A DNA stretch of 64,000 bases from NCBI GenBank assembly GCA_963844625.1, contig CAWJPF010000011.1:186001-250000 (forward strand), read 5' to 3'. Below, piece by piece: positions 1 to 8,190 of this stretch. The DNA comes from Palsa-504 sp963844625. GTDB taxonomy: Bacteria; Actinomycetota; Actinomycetes; Streptosporangiales; Streptosporangiaceae. The position numbers and the translations under genes were made by a program. Below the pieces are notes generated by a model. The model saw nothing but the letters and a program-made list of their open reading frames with translations. It made no database searches and had not been told where the DNA came from. Numbering within the stretch: the stretch's first letter is position 1; each line of letters starts with the position of its first letter.

Positions 1-633
1 CAGCTTGGTGGTGTTGCCAGGCGCGCCGGTTGCTCCGGACGGCTGGCCAGCGCCGCCACCGGCTCCGCCGACGGGACCGCCCTTGGCGTCGTAGTTTGAG
101 CCCTGCCCGCCGTTAGAGGCACTGGTGCCGGCGTTGCCACCGTTGCCACCAGGCTCGGACGGTCCGTCGACTCCGGAGCCCTGACCCCACGCGCCCGCGC
201 CACCGCCGCCACCCGCGACCGCGACCGTCGATCCATTGACAGCGAAGGAACTAGCGCCGCCGCCACCGCCTCCATTGTTGCCGCCGGCCGAACCGCCGGG
301 CGCCGTAGCCCCCCAGCCGCCCTGACCGCCGGTCGAGCTATTCGCCTGCCCTTCCTGCCCGACGTTGATCGTCAGGCTATCGCCCTGCTTGACGAGCGCG
401 TAGCCACCGACATTGGCGCCCTTACCGCCGAGGTTCGGCAAGAGGCCCCGCGTCGTGGTATTCCCGCCGGAACCGCCGATCGCAGCGAAGAGGACACCCT
501 GCACACCCTGCGGAACGGTGACGTTGACTGGCGAGCCGGTGTAATCGTAGTTGACCGGCTGGAAGTCCTTGACGTACCGGTCCTGTGAGAGGTCGGAGAC
601 CTCGGTCTGGGTAGAGTGCGACTTACGAGTCAT
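1..633 (-). CDS. Glycine-rich protein, 3' end outside the window
   Basis: The frame is open from the ATG at 633 to the window edge (211 codons, no stop), so the C-terminus is missing. A purine-rich ribosome site (AAGGAAAGG) lies 8 bases upstream of the ATG. The first 45 or so residues are ordinary and charged, followed by a short beta-rich stretch (VNVTVPQGVQGVLFAAIGGS) and then long runs of Gly with Ala, Ser and Asn. This resembles the glycine-rich domains of surface or secreted proteins; no signal peptide or membrane segment is visible in the part present. Function unknown. The Gly codons are GC-rich and imperfect, so the low complexity is at protein level rather than a simple DNA repeat. 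Confidence 0.7.
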   Translation of the reverse strand, partial: MTRKSHSTQTEVSDLSQDRYVKDFQPVNYDYTGSPVNVTVPQGVQGVLFAAIGGSGGNTTTRGLLPNLGGKGANVGGYALVKQGDSLTINVGQEGQANSSTGGQGGWGATAPGGSAGGNNGGGGGGASSFAVNGSTVAVAGGGGGAGAWGQGSGVDGPSEPGGNGGNAGTSASNGGQGSNYDAKGGPVGGAGGGAGQPSGATGAPGNTTKL

Positions 634-887
634 GACTGCTTGCCTTTCCTTGTCCGAGCGGTCCGCCATACCCGAGTGCGGCGAGCCATACGCCTTGCGT
701 GTTTGCGAGATCGAGACTTCCGGACCTCAGAAATCTCAACGGGAATTTCATGCCCTGATCATGTGCCCGTCCCGGCCGCAGCACCCTGGGGAGACTCCCT
801 AGTCTTCGGAGGCGGCGGCGCTCCCGTCGCCCTGGGCAGGTCCGATCCGTTCGACCTCGAACAGCCGCCACCAGCGGTAGCAACTCA
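634..887. other. Leader of the glycine-rich gene, no gene seen
   Basis: The stretch between the glycine-rich gene start and the wHTH remnant holds only the presumed promoter region of the former. No convincing codon bias or ribosome site was found on either strand. Confidence 0.4.
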
Positions 888-1118
888 CCGGAAGCGGACC
901 AGTCGACCGCCGGCAAGTCCGCTACGGCCGAAGACGCGCTATGGCTCGCGCTGTGCATAGCTTCCGAAGAAGGGGCAGGAACAGGCGAACTCATGCGTAT
1001 TACCGGAATGAAACCCACGAAGCTGTACCGGCACCTTCGGGAGTACGCCGAGCAGGACGGGCGTCCAGGTCAGCCGGGACACTGGCGCGCTCGCAGTGCC
1101 GACGAGCCGTCACCGTGA
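888..1118 (+). pseudogene. Winged-helix tail fragment, possible gene remnant
   Basis: One frame reads as a coherent protein tail ending at a TGA at 1116-1118: a helical stretch (EDALWLALCIASEEGAG) followed by a helix-turn-helix-like segment (GELMRITGMKPTKLYRHLRE) and a short basic end. This pattern (helix, ELxxxTGMxxTxLYxxLRE, GxWRA) resembles the winged-helix tails of actinomycete FtsK/TraB-type DNA translocases. No start codon exists between the preceding in-frame stop and this stretch, and the sequence before about 880 looks non-coding. It is therefore probably the 3' scrap of a lost gene. Assignment to TraB/FtsK is inference from a short match. Confidence 0.35.
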
Positions 1119-1489
1119 GTGATTGTCCTGCTGGTTCGTCCCGTCCCTCGCACACGCGTCTGCACGTAAACGCGTATACGCAGTCGATGGGACGAGCACC
1201 GAGCGTACCGGGCGGCAGAGAGGAGAGCGGCCCGGCACCGTGGGCGAGGGGAGCTGAGGCAGGGTGTCGGCAAGTCCGGGCCGACGGTGATCTAGGGAGT
1301 TTGCGACGCGCCGATATAGGCCGGTAGCAGCGCGGGCACGGCCCCGGAAGTGATCATGGCGCTTCCTGCACCTGCAAGATCACCGCTGAGGGGCCATGCC
1401 CGCTGCGCCATCATCTCTGACCGACCCCTGCCATCGGCCAGTCGCTCACCGCCGCGCAGGCACCGGTGACCGAGGTCTGCCACGGGTAC
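1119..1489. other. Intergenic, no gene recognised
   Basis: About 370 bases with short open frames on both strands but no credible ribosome site, domain or hairpin with a T run. Confidence 0.4.
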
Positions 1490-3261
1490 CTACATCAGGC
1501 CGACCGTATCGTTGTCGGCCGATACCATCCCCATGGTGGGCGACGCCGCGTCGGCGATCGTCGCGCTTGCGCTCTCGAAAAGCTTCTCGGCCCCGGTTTT
1601 CAATTCACCAGCTCTGTGCCAGTCCAGCAGCGGTGTCACCTGGCCGGACGGATCGGTGAGCCCGGTCGGTACGTTCCTCAGGATCTCCCACTGCTGGGTC
1701 TTGCTCCGGCCGCAGGTGATGATGTCTGAGATCGCCTTCCGGGACGCGGCGACGGCTTCCGCGACGACGCTGATGTCGGCTCCGGTCCTGAGCATGTTCT
1801 CATCACCGTAGATGCGGAAGCTGGCAACTTCCGACGCCACGTTGAGCCCGCTGGCGTTGAAGTGATCGTGGACCAGCTTGGACGATAGCTGGACGGAGCG
1901 CGTGGCGAGGAAGGTCAGGTACTGGTGGTAGGCCTCTTCCTGGCTGACGCTCCCGTAGGCATGGACGCCGCTCGCCGCCACGCGCTCGGTGAAATGGGTA
2001 TGCTCCTCGGCGGCCTGCGGGTCGTTTGACGGACCGGGGTAGGAAATGTCATACAGCCGATCTCCCATGAGCTGTGGCTGGTTTACCGCAGTCACCCGGC
2101 GCACGTCCTCCCGGTCGTTCGACTTGATGAGATAAGAACCGCTCACCCAGGCGGAGAACCATTGCATGACCAGCGTCTTGTTGGGCAGGTGCCCGGCCGC
2201 GAAGGAGTCCTGGAGGAAGTGATCGGCGTAGCCCTGGGCGATCCAGGCCGCGTCGGCGACCGAGCTCGAGCGCTCCTCCCACGCCCGGAGCGCCAGATCG
2301 CGGGCGGCGGTGTGCCCCTGCCGCCAGCGCTGCCAGGCAAACGGCGCGAAATGGCAGGCGTTCCGCGCGAGCAGGCCCAAGTAATGGTTCACCCCGAGCG
2401 GCATCGAGAACTTCTCGATGAGCTTGGTCTCGAGTGCGGCGTCGCCGTCCTTCCCGCCCAGGTAAGAGGTGATCGCGCCGGCGAAGCTGACGTCCGGCAT
2501 ATCCCCGAGCAGCCTGCTGAGGCGGTTGTAACTCTCCTGGCGAATCTGCTGCAGGAACGGGTACATGAAGGGCCGCGGCATCGTGTTCAGAGCGTCGACG
2601 TTGGCGACGAAGTCGGCCACCGCGTTGAGTTCGCCGTAGGTGGCGAGACAGCCGCTGCCGGGCAGGGTGACCACCCCGGTGCCAGGGTCAATCTCGTGGA
2701 TGGCATGTTCGCCGACCCCGGCGCCGCCGTCTTGCCACAGGCCCATGAGCTTGATCTGCTGCCGGACGGGGTCCTGCCAGTCCTGCGTCCTGGTCGCGAT
2801 GCTGACCAGCACGCCGCCGGGCACGTCGCCGAGGAGTCGGTGTTCCCATGAGTTGAAGCCGGCCCAGACCGCCGCGCCGTGCCCCCGCCTCGGCGGCTGG
2901 AGGCCCACGTCGGGATACGCACGCCGGCGGTGATGGCAGCAGCCGCGGCTGCGGCCTGCCGCTCCCAGCAGCCGCAGGCCTGTGCGATGCCCTGCGCCTG
3001 CTGAACGGCGTGTGCGATCTCGTGGACGAGGACGCGCAGCCAGCGCTCGTTGTCACCGCTCCGCCTGGTCGGCATGAACACGCGGTGCCCGGCTGCCGCC
3101 GCCGGGTAGCCATGCACGCGCAGGAAAGCGTCGGTTCGCGGCCCAGCATGCAGCCGAACTCCGCTCAGGTCAACGGAGAATGACTCTTCCAGAACGCTCC
3201 GCAGGCCAGGGTCGAGCGGCAAGCCGGAATCACTGAGATGAATGGAAGCTGGCATCGCCAA
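1490..3261 (-). pseudogene. DUF4157 (eCIS-core)-zinc phospholipase C-like protein, frameshifted
   Basis: Two overlapping frames make one protein of about 590 residues. The N-terminal part (start TTG 3261 or ATG 3255, after GGAAAGGGA) is a DUF4157 domain: an LPLDPGLRSVLEESF-type opening, DLSGVRLHAG, and a metalloprotease-like HEIAH near residue 80. The reading then shifts by one base near 2910-2917. The second frame, to the TAG at 1490, has the helical fold of zinc phospholipase C/P1 nuclease-like proteins with candidate metal ligands in NHYLG, CHFAPF and GYADHFLQDSFAAGH. Pfam describes DUF4157 as the extracellular contractile injection system core domain, commonly fused to toxins or enzymes. 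No injection-system structural genes are nearby, so this would be an orphan effector. The frame break may be real or a sequencing error. Confidence 0.7.
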
Positions 3262-3367
3262 TGCAGGTCCCTTTCCCGGCCGCAGCCCGCACGAGTTGCC
3301 GGGAACTAACCGGCTTCGTCATCGAGCCGGTGCGGCAGATCGTGTCGGCTGCCATAGGCGTCCCCGA

Positions 3368-3392
3368 GCCCTCGCCCTCGCCCTCGCCCTCG
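3368..3392 (+). repeat. GCCCTC hexamer tandem repeat, four units
   Basis: Four consecutive GCCCTC units. They lie outside any supported gene, about 110 bases upstream of the DUF4157 gene. Confidence 0.7.
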
Positions 3393-3607
3393 AAGGCCAG
3401 ATTGCCCATTGCCTCGACGTGGACCTTTAAGGGTTCTCACGCCGTCACGGCGATCCTGGTCTACAGGGCCATATCCCTCAAGGGCGCCGTCACGATCTGG
3501 GCTCTGCTCTATCGCCACGTCTACCAGCGGAGACGACGCACGCGGACATGAAATGGAAGCAAGCCCCGTCCAGGTACCGTAAGGCGTCGCGCGTATCGGC
3601 GGTGCTC

Positions 3608-3692
3608 CGCATTACGCGGCGTTCCGGTTCGTTGCTCACGGGTTCAAAGCCCGCCTTGTTTCGGGTTTGCAGGTTGCTGCTGGTGGCGATCG
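3608..3692 (+). repeat. Dispersed repeat with tRNA T-arm-like core, copy 1
   Basis: Shares CGCATTACG, GTTGCTCACGGGTTCAA and GCAGGTTGCTGCTGGTGGCG with copies at 17408 and 22042. The central CGGGTTC...CCCG resembles a tRNA T-arm. It may be the scar of an integration site; this copy is the most degenerate. Confidence 0.5.
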
Positions 3693-4007
3693 GGTCCAGG
3701 TCCATAGGCTGGCCAGTGGCCGGGGATGTCCGTGCTGTTAACCGCGAACACTGCGGGCTGACCACCGGTTGATGATCACCTTCCACTGACAGTAACAGCT
3801 TCAGATCCGTAGCCGTCTTGTACAGACGGCCTGGTTCGTTCGGAGTAGTCAGGGGCTACGGATAGTTCTCCTTGCTGGCCTGGCAGACCTTGCCTCTGCC
3901 TTGAATAGGCCACATGGCTGATGTCTTCTGCGGGCCGTGAGATCCATGATCGGTGTGACGCGGTGACTATCAGGCTCGCTGCTGATCGTGGAGGATGTGA
4001 TGGGGGC

Positions 4008-5279
4008 ATGGGCAGCAGACTGACCGCGCCAGGCGGGTTTTTCGCGAATGCCGATTTCGATTACGAGGCTCGCATCGCGCTCGGCGCCGTAGCGTCGGGG
4101 GTCGGCGATGTCGGGCTGGTCCTGGCGGCCTTGGACCGGATCACCGACGGCGACCCGCAGAGCTGGTTTGACGCCTGGACCGCGGTGGCGGCGGACCTGG
4201 CCGCCCGTGGCGATGAGGCGCTGGGGCGCGGGCACCTGGCCACCGCGAGCTGGGCTTTTGTGGCCGCGGCGGAGTATTACTCCAAGGCGCAGGTCTTCGT
4301 CGACGGGATGGCCGATCAGTCCGTGCTGCTGCCGACCTTCCGCCAGCACCGGGCCTGCTGGGAGAAAGTGATCGATGCCTCGGCGGGCTGTTTCGTCCGG
4401 ATGCAGGTCCCCTACGAGGACACCACGCTGCCGGGCTACCTGCTGCGCCCGGACGCCAGCGGGGCGGCACGACCGACGCTAGTGATGACGAACGGAAGTG
4501 ATGAGTCGCTGCCCGGGCTGCTCGCCAACGGCGCCGCCGAGGCGCTGGCCCGGGGCTGGAATGCGTTCGTATTCGACGGCCCGGGACAGCAGTCGATGCT
4601 GTTCGAGCGGGGCGTGCCGTTCCGCTATGACTGGGAGGCGGTGCTGACACCGGTCATCGACGCCTTGGTCACCCGGCCCGACGTGGCCCCGTCCGCGCTG
4701 ACCGGGTACGGCGTCAGCCAGGGGGGCTACTGGATCACCCGGGCGGTCGCGTTCGAGCGGCGGATGACCGCGGCGGTCGCCGACCCGGGCGTGGTGGACG
4801 TCTCGGCCGGGTGGACCGCGCACCTGCCTAAGCCCATGCTGGACCTGCTGAACTCGGGCCAGAAGGACGCGTTCAACGCCGCGATGGCCAAGGCCCAAGC
4901 CAGCGCCAGCTCGGAAGCCGCCCGGACACTGGAGTTCCGGAGCAGGCCGTACGGCATGACCGACCCGTTCGACCTGTTCACCGAGGTGCGGAAGTACCAG
5001 GTCCGCGATGTGGCCGCCCGGATCACCACCCCGCTGCTGGTCCTAGACCCCGACGACGAGCAGTTCTTCCCCGGCCAGCCCCGGCAGCTGTATGACCTGC
5101 TGCCAGGGGCAAAGGAGATCATCGGTTTCAGCCAGGCCCAAGGCGCGAACTTCCACTGCCAGCCTACGGGGCGCCAGCTGACGCACACCCAGATGCTGGA
5201 CTGGCTGGCCGACCATCTGCCCCCCGGCAGCCGTGAATTGTTCGTCCCGCCCCGGACGCCCGGAGGTTCTACGACATGA
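4008..5279 (+). CDS. Alpha/beta hydrolase, FrsA/acyl-peptidase-like
   Basis: About 423 residues from the ATG at 4008, which follows a GGAGG at 3990; the open frame extends further upstream but loses coding character. The fold is an alpha/beta hydrolase with an N-terminal helical lid (residues 1-130), like DUF1100/FrsA and dipeptidyl-peptidase-type esterases. The nucleophile elbow is GYGVSQGGYW, the acid is in LVLDPDDEQFF, and a C-terminal His lies in GANFHCQP or LTHTQM. The substrate cannot be told; related enzymes cleave esters or C-C bonds of small molecules. The stop overlaps the next start (ATGA), so it is co-translated with the membrane protein downstream. Confidence 0.8.
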   Translation: MGSRLTAPGGFFANADFDYEARIALGAVASGVGDVGLVLAALDRITDGDPQSWFDAWTAVAADLAARGDEALGRGHLATASWAFVAAAEYYSKAQVFVDGMADQSVLLPTFRQHRACWEKVIDASAGCFVRMQVPYEDTTLPGYLLRPDASGAARPTLVMTNGSDESLPGLLANGAAEALARGWNAFVFDGPGQQSMLFERGVPFRYDWEAVLTPVIDALVTRPDVAPSALTGYGVSQGGYWITRAVAFERRMTAAVADPGVVDVSAGWTAHLPKPMLDLLNSGQKDAFNAAMAKAQASASSEAARTLEFRSRPYGMTDPFDLFTEVRKYQVRDVAARITTPLLVLDPDDEQFFPGQPRQLYDLLPGAKEIIGFSQAQGANFHCQPTGRQLTHTQMLDWLADHLPPGSRELFVPPRTPGGSTT

Positions 5280-5881
5280 AACCCCTCACTCTCGTCCTCG
5301 CCTTCCTGCCCCTGGTCGTCTTCTCAGTGCTGTCCCGGTTCCTGCCGCACGGTTACATCGGCGTCGCCGGTCTGGCCGCGGCGGTGATCGCCCTGATCGC
5401 CATCGTGACCAGCCATCCCATCTGGCCGCCGAAGATCCTCAACACCTGCTCGCTCGTCCTGTTCGCCCTGATTGCCGTCCTCGGCTTCACCCTGGGCAAG
5501 AACGACGACCGCTGGCTGGCCACCTGGGGCGGCGCCGGCATCGGCCTCGTCCTGGGCTTGATCATCCTGGCCCTGATCCCGGTCATGCCGTTCACCGAGC
5601 AGTTCGCCCGCGAATCCGTCCCGCAGGCCGAATGGTCCTCCCCGATCTTCAAGAAAATCAACCGGGTACTCAGCACCGGCTGGGGCGTGGCCATCTTCGG
5701 CATCGGCCTCTCCCGGGTCGCCGCCGCGGCCATCAACGGGCACACCACCCGCCGCCTGCCCGAGATCCTGCTCGGCCTGGTCGTGCCGGGCGCGATCGTC
5801 CTGTACATGCTGAAGTTCTCCAAGAGCTACCCCGACCGTGTCGCCCACCACGAACCAGCCAAAGCTCCCGCCAGTCCCTGA
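5276..5881 (+). CDS. Integral membrane protein, hydrolase partner
   Basis: 201 residues, starting inside the hydrolase stop codon (ATGA overlap). I count five or six hydrophobic segments: two at residues 3-45, one at about 55-73, one at about 84-105, one near 133-150 and one near 162-178, then a short cytoplasmic-looking tail ending in KAPASP. No conserved domain recognised. The overlap implies equal expression with the hydrolase, and the pair may act on a membrane-delivered substrate, but that is inference. Confidence 0.7.
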   Translation: MKPLTLVLAFLPLVVFSVLSRFLPHGYIGVAGLAAAVIALIAIVTSHPIWPPKILNTCSLVLFALIAVLGFTLGKNDDRWLATWGGAGIGLVLGLIILALIPVMPFTEQFARESVPQAEWSSPIFKKINRVLSTGWGVAIFGIGLSRVAAAAINGHTTRRLPEILLGLVVPGAIVLYMLKFSKSYPDRVAHHEPAKAPASP

Positions 5882-6216
5882 GCCCGCCGACCTTGCTCGC
5901 GCCCGGCACCAGAACGTCCTTCCGAGGATCGGCACGCCGAGACCAACAACCGATAATCCCTGAAGAAGACCGGGCGAGATCGCGATCGCTGAGCCGTCGC
6001 CCGGACTTATCCCGGTCTGCACGACGCGACGGCACAAGCCGCCGCTGCTGCGACGGGCGCGAACTCGGCAATGGTCACGGCAAGGAAGACAGCTTGCAAC
6101 ACCTCGCCGACGTGACCTGCCTTGATCTGTAGTGGCCTTATGGCTGTGACCGAGGCATACGCCTACTCGGCGCTCATCAGGCTACCTGCCGTGTCCTGCA
6201 GTTACCCCCGTCGCCC
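5882..6216. other. Intergenic between convergent genes, nothing recognised
   Basis: About 335 bases between the membrane protein and a minus-strand gene. Open frames on both strands lack ribosome sites or family resemblance, and no clear T-tailed hairpin was found. Confidence 0.4.
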
Positions 6217-7038
6217 TCAGCGCTCTTGGGCCGTTGTAGGGCCATCCCTAGGGCCTGTCCCCGTGGATCTCGGCGCCCCGTGGGGTGTAAGGAAACTCTG
6301 GTCATCCGGCAGCGCGTGCCAGGCCTTTCTGAGGGCAAGGATCTCGGCGGTGCTGTTCTCCCGGGCGATATACGGAATTTCCAGTGCGTAGCGCATTCGC
6401 TCGCGCGGAATCCGGTGGTGCACCTCGGCGACGTCTTCGAGGATCGCGCGGTACAGATCCGTCCCAGCCATGCAGAAGACGTCAATCAGCACCGGCCGCC
6501 CGTCGGCGGCTCTGAAGATGTGGGCGTCGTCCAAGTCGCACCTCCCCCACCAGGGCGTCGACTTCCGGTACTCCGCATCGATCATCTGCGCTGCCCGGCG
6601 TACCTCCTCGAACTCCGCATCGCCCGCCCTGGCCTGCCATTGCTCGGCGAACTGCCCGTGGACCGGATGGTCCACGGGAGCGACGAATTCCAAGAAGACG
6701 ACCGAACCGCCGCCTTCGAGGCCGGCGGCCAGCTCGATCCCCGGCAGCCACCGATTGCCGGCGCACTCGCGGGACAGGTCCACAAATGCCCAATATGCCG
6801 GGTCAAACGGACACACCCTCGCGGCGAGGGTTCCCTCCGGGGACCGCAGCGCAACCGCCCAGTCGCCCACCCCGCATGGCACCCAGCCCTCTGTGGCTAG
6901 CTCGGCCAGGACCTGGCGATGAGATAGAGACTCCCAGGGCAGGCCGGGAATGGGAGGAAGACCTGCACTCAGTTCAGGCACTGCGGCATCGTACCGGCAC
7001 GCCACCGGGCGACGCACCGGATTTTTTGCGGCCGCCAT
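6217..7038 (-). CDS. Uncharacterised kinase-fold-like protein
   Basis: 273 residues if the ATG at 7038 is used; a GTG about 20 codons in (VPELSAGLPP) is a possible start. I do not recognise a named family. The middle (GDWAVALRSPEGTLAARV, then a DLSRE segment) resembles the N-lobe of aminoglycoside-phosphotransferase-like kinases. The segment CDLDDAHIFRAADGRPVLID resembles their catalytic and metal-binding loops (DxxDxxxF...LID). Canonical glycine loop and HxD motifs are not clear, so it could be an inactive relative. No operon partner. Confidence 0.55.
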   Translation of the reverse strand: MAAAKNPVRRPVACRYDAAVPELSAGLPPIPGLPWESLSHRQVLAELATEGWVPCGVGDWAVALRSPEGTLAARVCPFDPAYWAFVDLSRECAGNRWLPGIELAAGLEGGGSVVFLEFVAPVDHPVHGQFAEQWQARAGDAEFEEVRRAAQMIDAEYRKSTPWWGRCDLDDAHIFRAADGRPVLIDVFCMAGTDLYRAILEDVAEVHHRIPRERMRYALEIPYIARENSTAEILALRKAWHALPDDQSFLTPHGAPRSTGTGPRDGPTTAQER

Positions 7039-7340
7039 GCACCATCGATGCCGGCCAAGCGTGGCTGGATGTTGTCGTGTGTCCGTTGACGGCGGTCACG
7101 AGAAAGAACCTGACGTCCCTTGACGATCCGTGGCAGGGGTTGGCTGTCACCGTTGCTGTCAGCAGGTCAGGCCCTGCCCTGTCCAGACCCGCACCCTAGC
7201 CAGGCAGCGACGTCGGCCGGGCCAGGCCGAGGTGCCGTGCCCGCTTGACTTATGACCCTGTCCCCGATTGACTGCATTTGTACCCCGCGATCGCGTGCGG
7301 CCTTGCCTCGGGCCTAATTCGCGGCCCTGGGGGCGTATAC
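7039..7340. other. Divergent intergenic region
   Basis: About 300 bases between divergent genes, presumably holding their promoters; I could not single out convincing boxes. Confidence 0.35.
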
Positions 7341-7613
7341 ATGACAACTGTTCTCGCTTTTCACGAGGTTGATGACGTCGATCATTGGCTTCACTCACCG
7401 AAGCGGCAAGAGGTCTTCGGGCCCATGGGTATCACGGCCCAGCTCTTCACCGATCCCGCGAAGTCGAACCGGGTCGGGATGCTGGTGGAAATCCCCGACA
7501 TGGAAGCCTTCCAGAAGTTCATGCAGACCGAGGCGGCGGCGGACGCCATGAAGTCCGATGGCGTCCGCGCCGACACGCTACTGATAATCGAAAAGGCATC
7601 TGACCGCATGTGA
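7341..7613 (+). CDS. Small ABM-like (dimeric alpha-beta barrel) protein
   Basis: 90 residues from the ATG at 7341, preceded by GGGGGCG. The pattern TTVLAFHEVDDVDHWL ... GMLVEIPDMEAFQKFM ... TLLIIEK has the beta-alpha-beta-beta-alpha-beta spacing of dimeric ferredoxin-like proteins such as antibiotic-biosynthesis monooxygenase-domain and DUF3303-type stress proteins. No catalytic residue can be named. It stands alone and is followed by a hairpin terminator. Confidence 0.6.
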   Translation: MTTVLAFHEVDDVDHWLHSPKRQEVFGPMGITAQLFTDPAKSNRVGMLVEIPDMEAFQKFMQTEAAADAMKSDGVRADTLLIIEKASDRM

Positions 7614-7660
7614 AAGCGCGCGTTTGAGGCACGTTAGCTGAGCTGTAGACGATAAGTGGC

Positions 7661-7701
7661 CGCGACCTCCGACTCGCCCTCACCGCAGACCGGAGGTCGC
7701 G
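7661..7701 (+). terminator. Hairpin terminator after the ABM-like gene
   Basis: An 11-bp perfect stem (CGCGACCTCCG and CGGAGGTCGCG) around a 19-base loop, 48 bases after the stop. No T run, as is usual in GC-rich actinomycetes. Confidence 0.6.
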
Positions 7702-7736
7702 CCGCGAAGCGTAATCCGGGCTGCGTTGGATTTTGG

Positions 7737-7754
7737 TGTACAAGCCCGTTTACA
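7737..7754 (+). repeat. Paired TKTACA repeat beside the left att copy
   Basis: TGTACA and TTTACA spaced 12 bases, 50 bases outside the left tRNA 3'-end copy. Similar pairs lie at 7976 and 20072. Candidate integrase arm-type sites. Confidence 0.35.
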
Positions 7755-7765
7755 AACCATATGCA

Positions 7766-7798
7766 AGAGGCCCTTTCTCTGTTCGAGAAAGGGCCTCT
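7766..7798 (-). terminator. tRNA terminator copy, left
   Basis: Stem AGAGGCCCTTTCTC/GAGAAAGGGCCTCT with loop TGTTC. The same terminator follows the complete tRNA-fMet gene, so the duplicated block includes it. Confidence 0.7.
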
Positions 7799-7802
7799 GC
7801 TT

Positions 7803-7849
7803 TGGTAGCGGGGGCGGGATTTGAACCCGCTACCTCTGGGTTATGAGCC
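7803..7849 (-). repeat. tRNA-fMet 3'-end copy, left attachment site of the island
   Basis: Forty-seven bases matching the CCA end through the anticodon loop of the tRNA at 26787-26863, with one mismatch in the T stem. Sequence diverges abruptly after GAGCC. With the tRNA reading on the minus strand, this is what an integrating element leaves at its distal end (attL). Confidence 0.75.
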
Positions 7850-7975
7850 ATACGACGCACGTCCCACATGTCTCACACCGTACCTCGCGTCTGTAATGAC
7901 CCGGCGAATACCAAGCGTGTCAGTCGCCATATGAGTCAGCGTCTCAGCTATTCCACCTGGTCTCCCGATTCCTCG

Positions 7976-7993
7976 TGTACAAATACGTGTACA
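7976..7993 (+). repeat. Paired TGTACA repeat inside the island's left end
   Basis: Two TGTACA copies 12 bases apart followed by GAACCGG. The same arrangement (TTTACA twice, then GAACGG) follows the middle att copy. Candidate integrase arm sites. Confidence 0.35.
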
Positions 7994-8190
7994 GAACCGG
8001 CGCCTGGACTGGACGCACGCCACGCGTCCAGCGGTCCCCACTTCGCGCCCGGATGCCCGTCCGCGAACGACCGGTCATGCTCCGGATCTAGTGGAGGCCG
8101 GTGACCTGCTCGATGTCGTACCGGGCGCGAAGGTCGGCCACGACATCGGCATCCGGCCGGCCTGGCGGCTGTTTCGGGCTTGCCCTGAGG

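Larger units (their letters stand above)
3262..4007. other. Intergenic region with two short repeats
   Basis: About 745 bases between the divergent DUF4157 and hydrolase genes. It holds a GCCCTC tandem repeat and one degenerate copy of a repeat that recurs at 17408 and 22042. No supported gene was seen. Confidence 0.45.
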
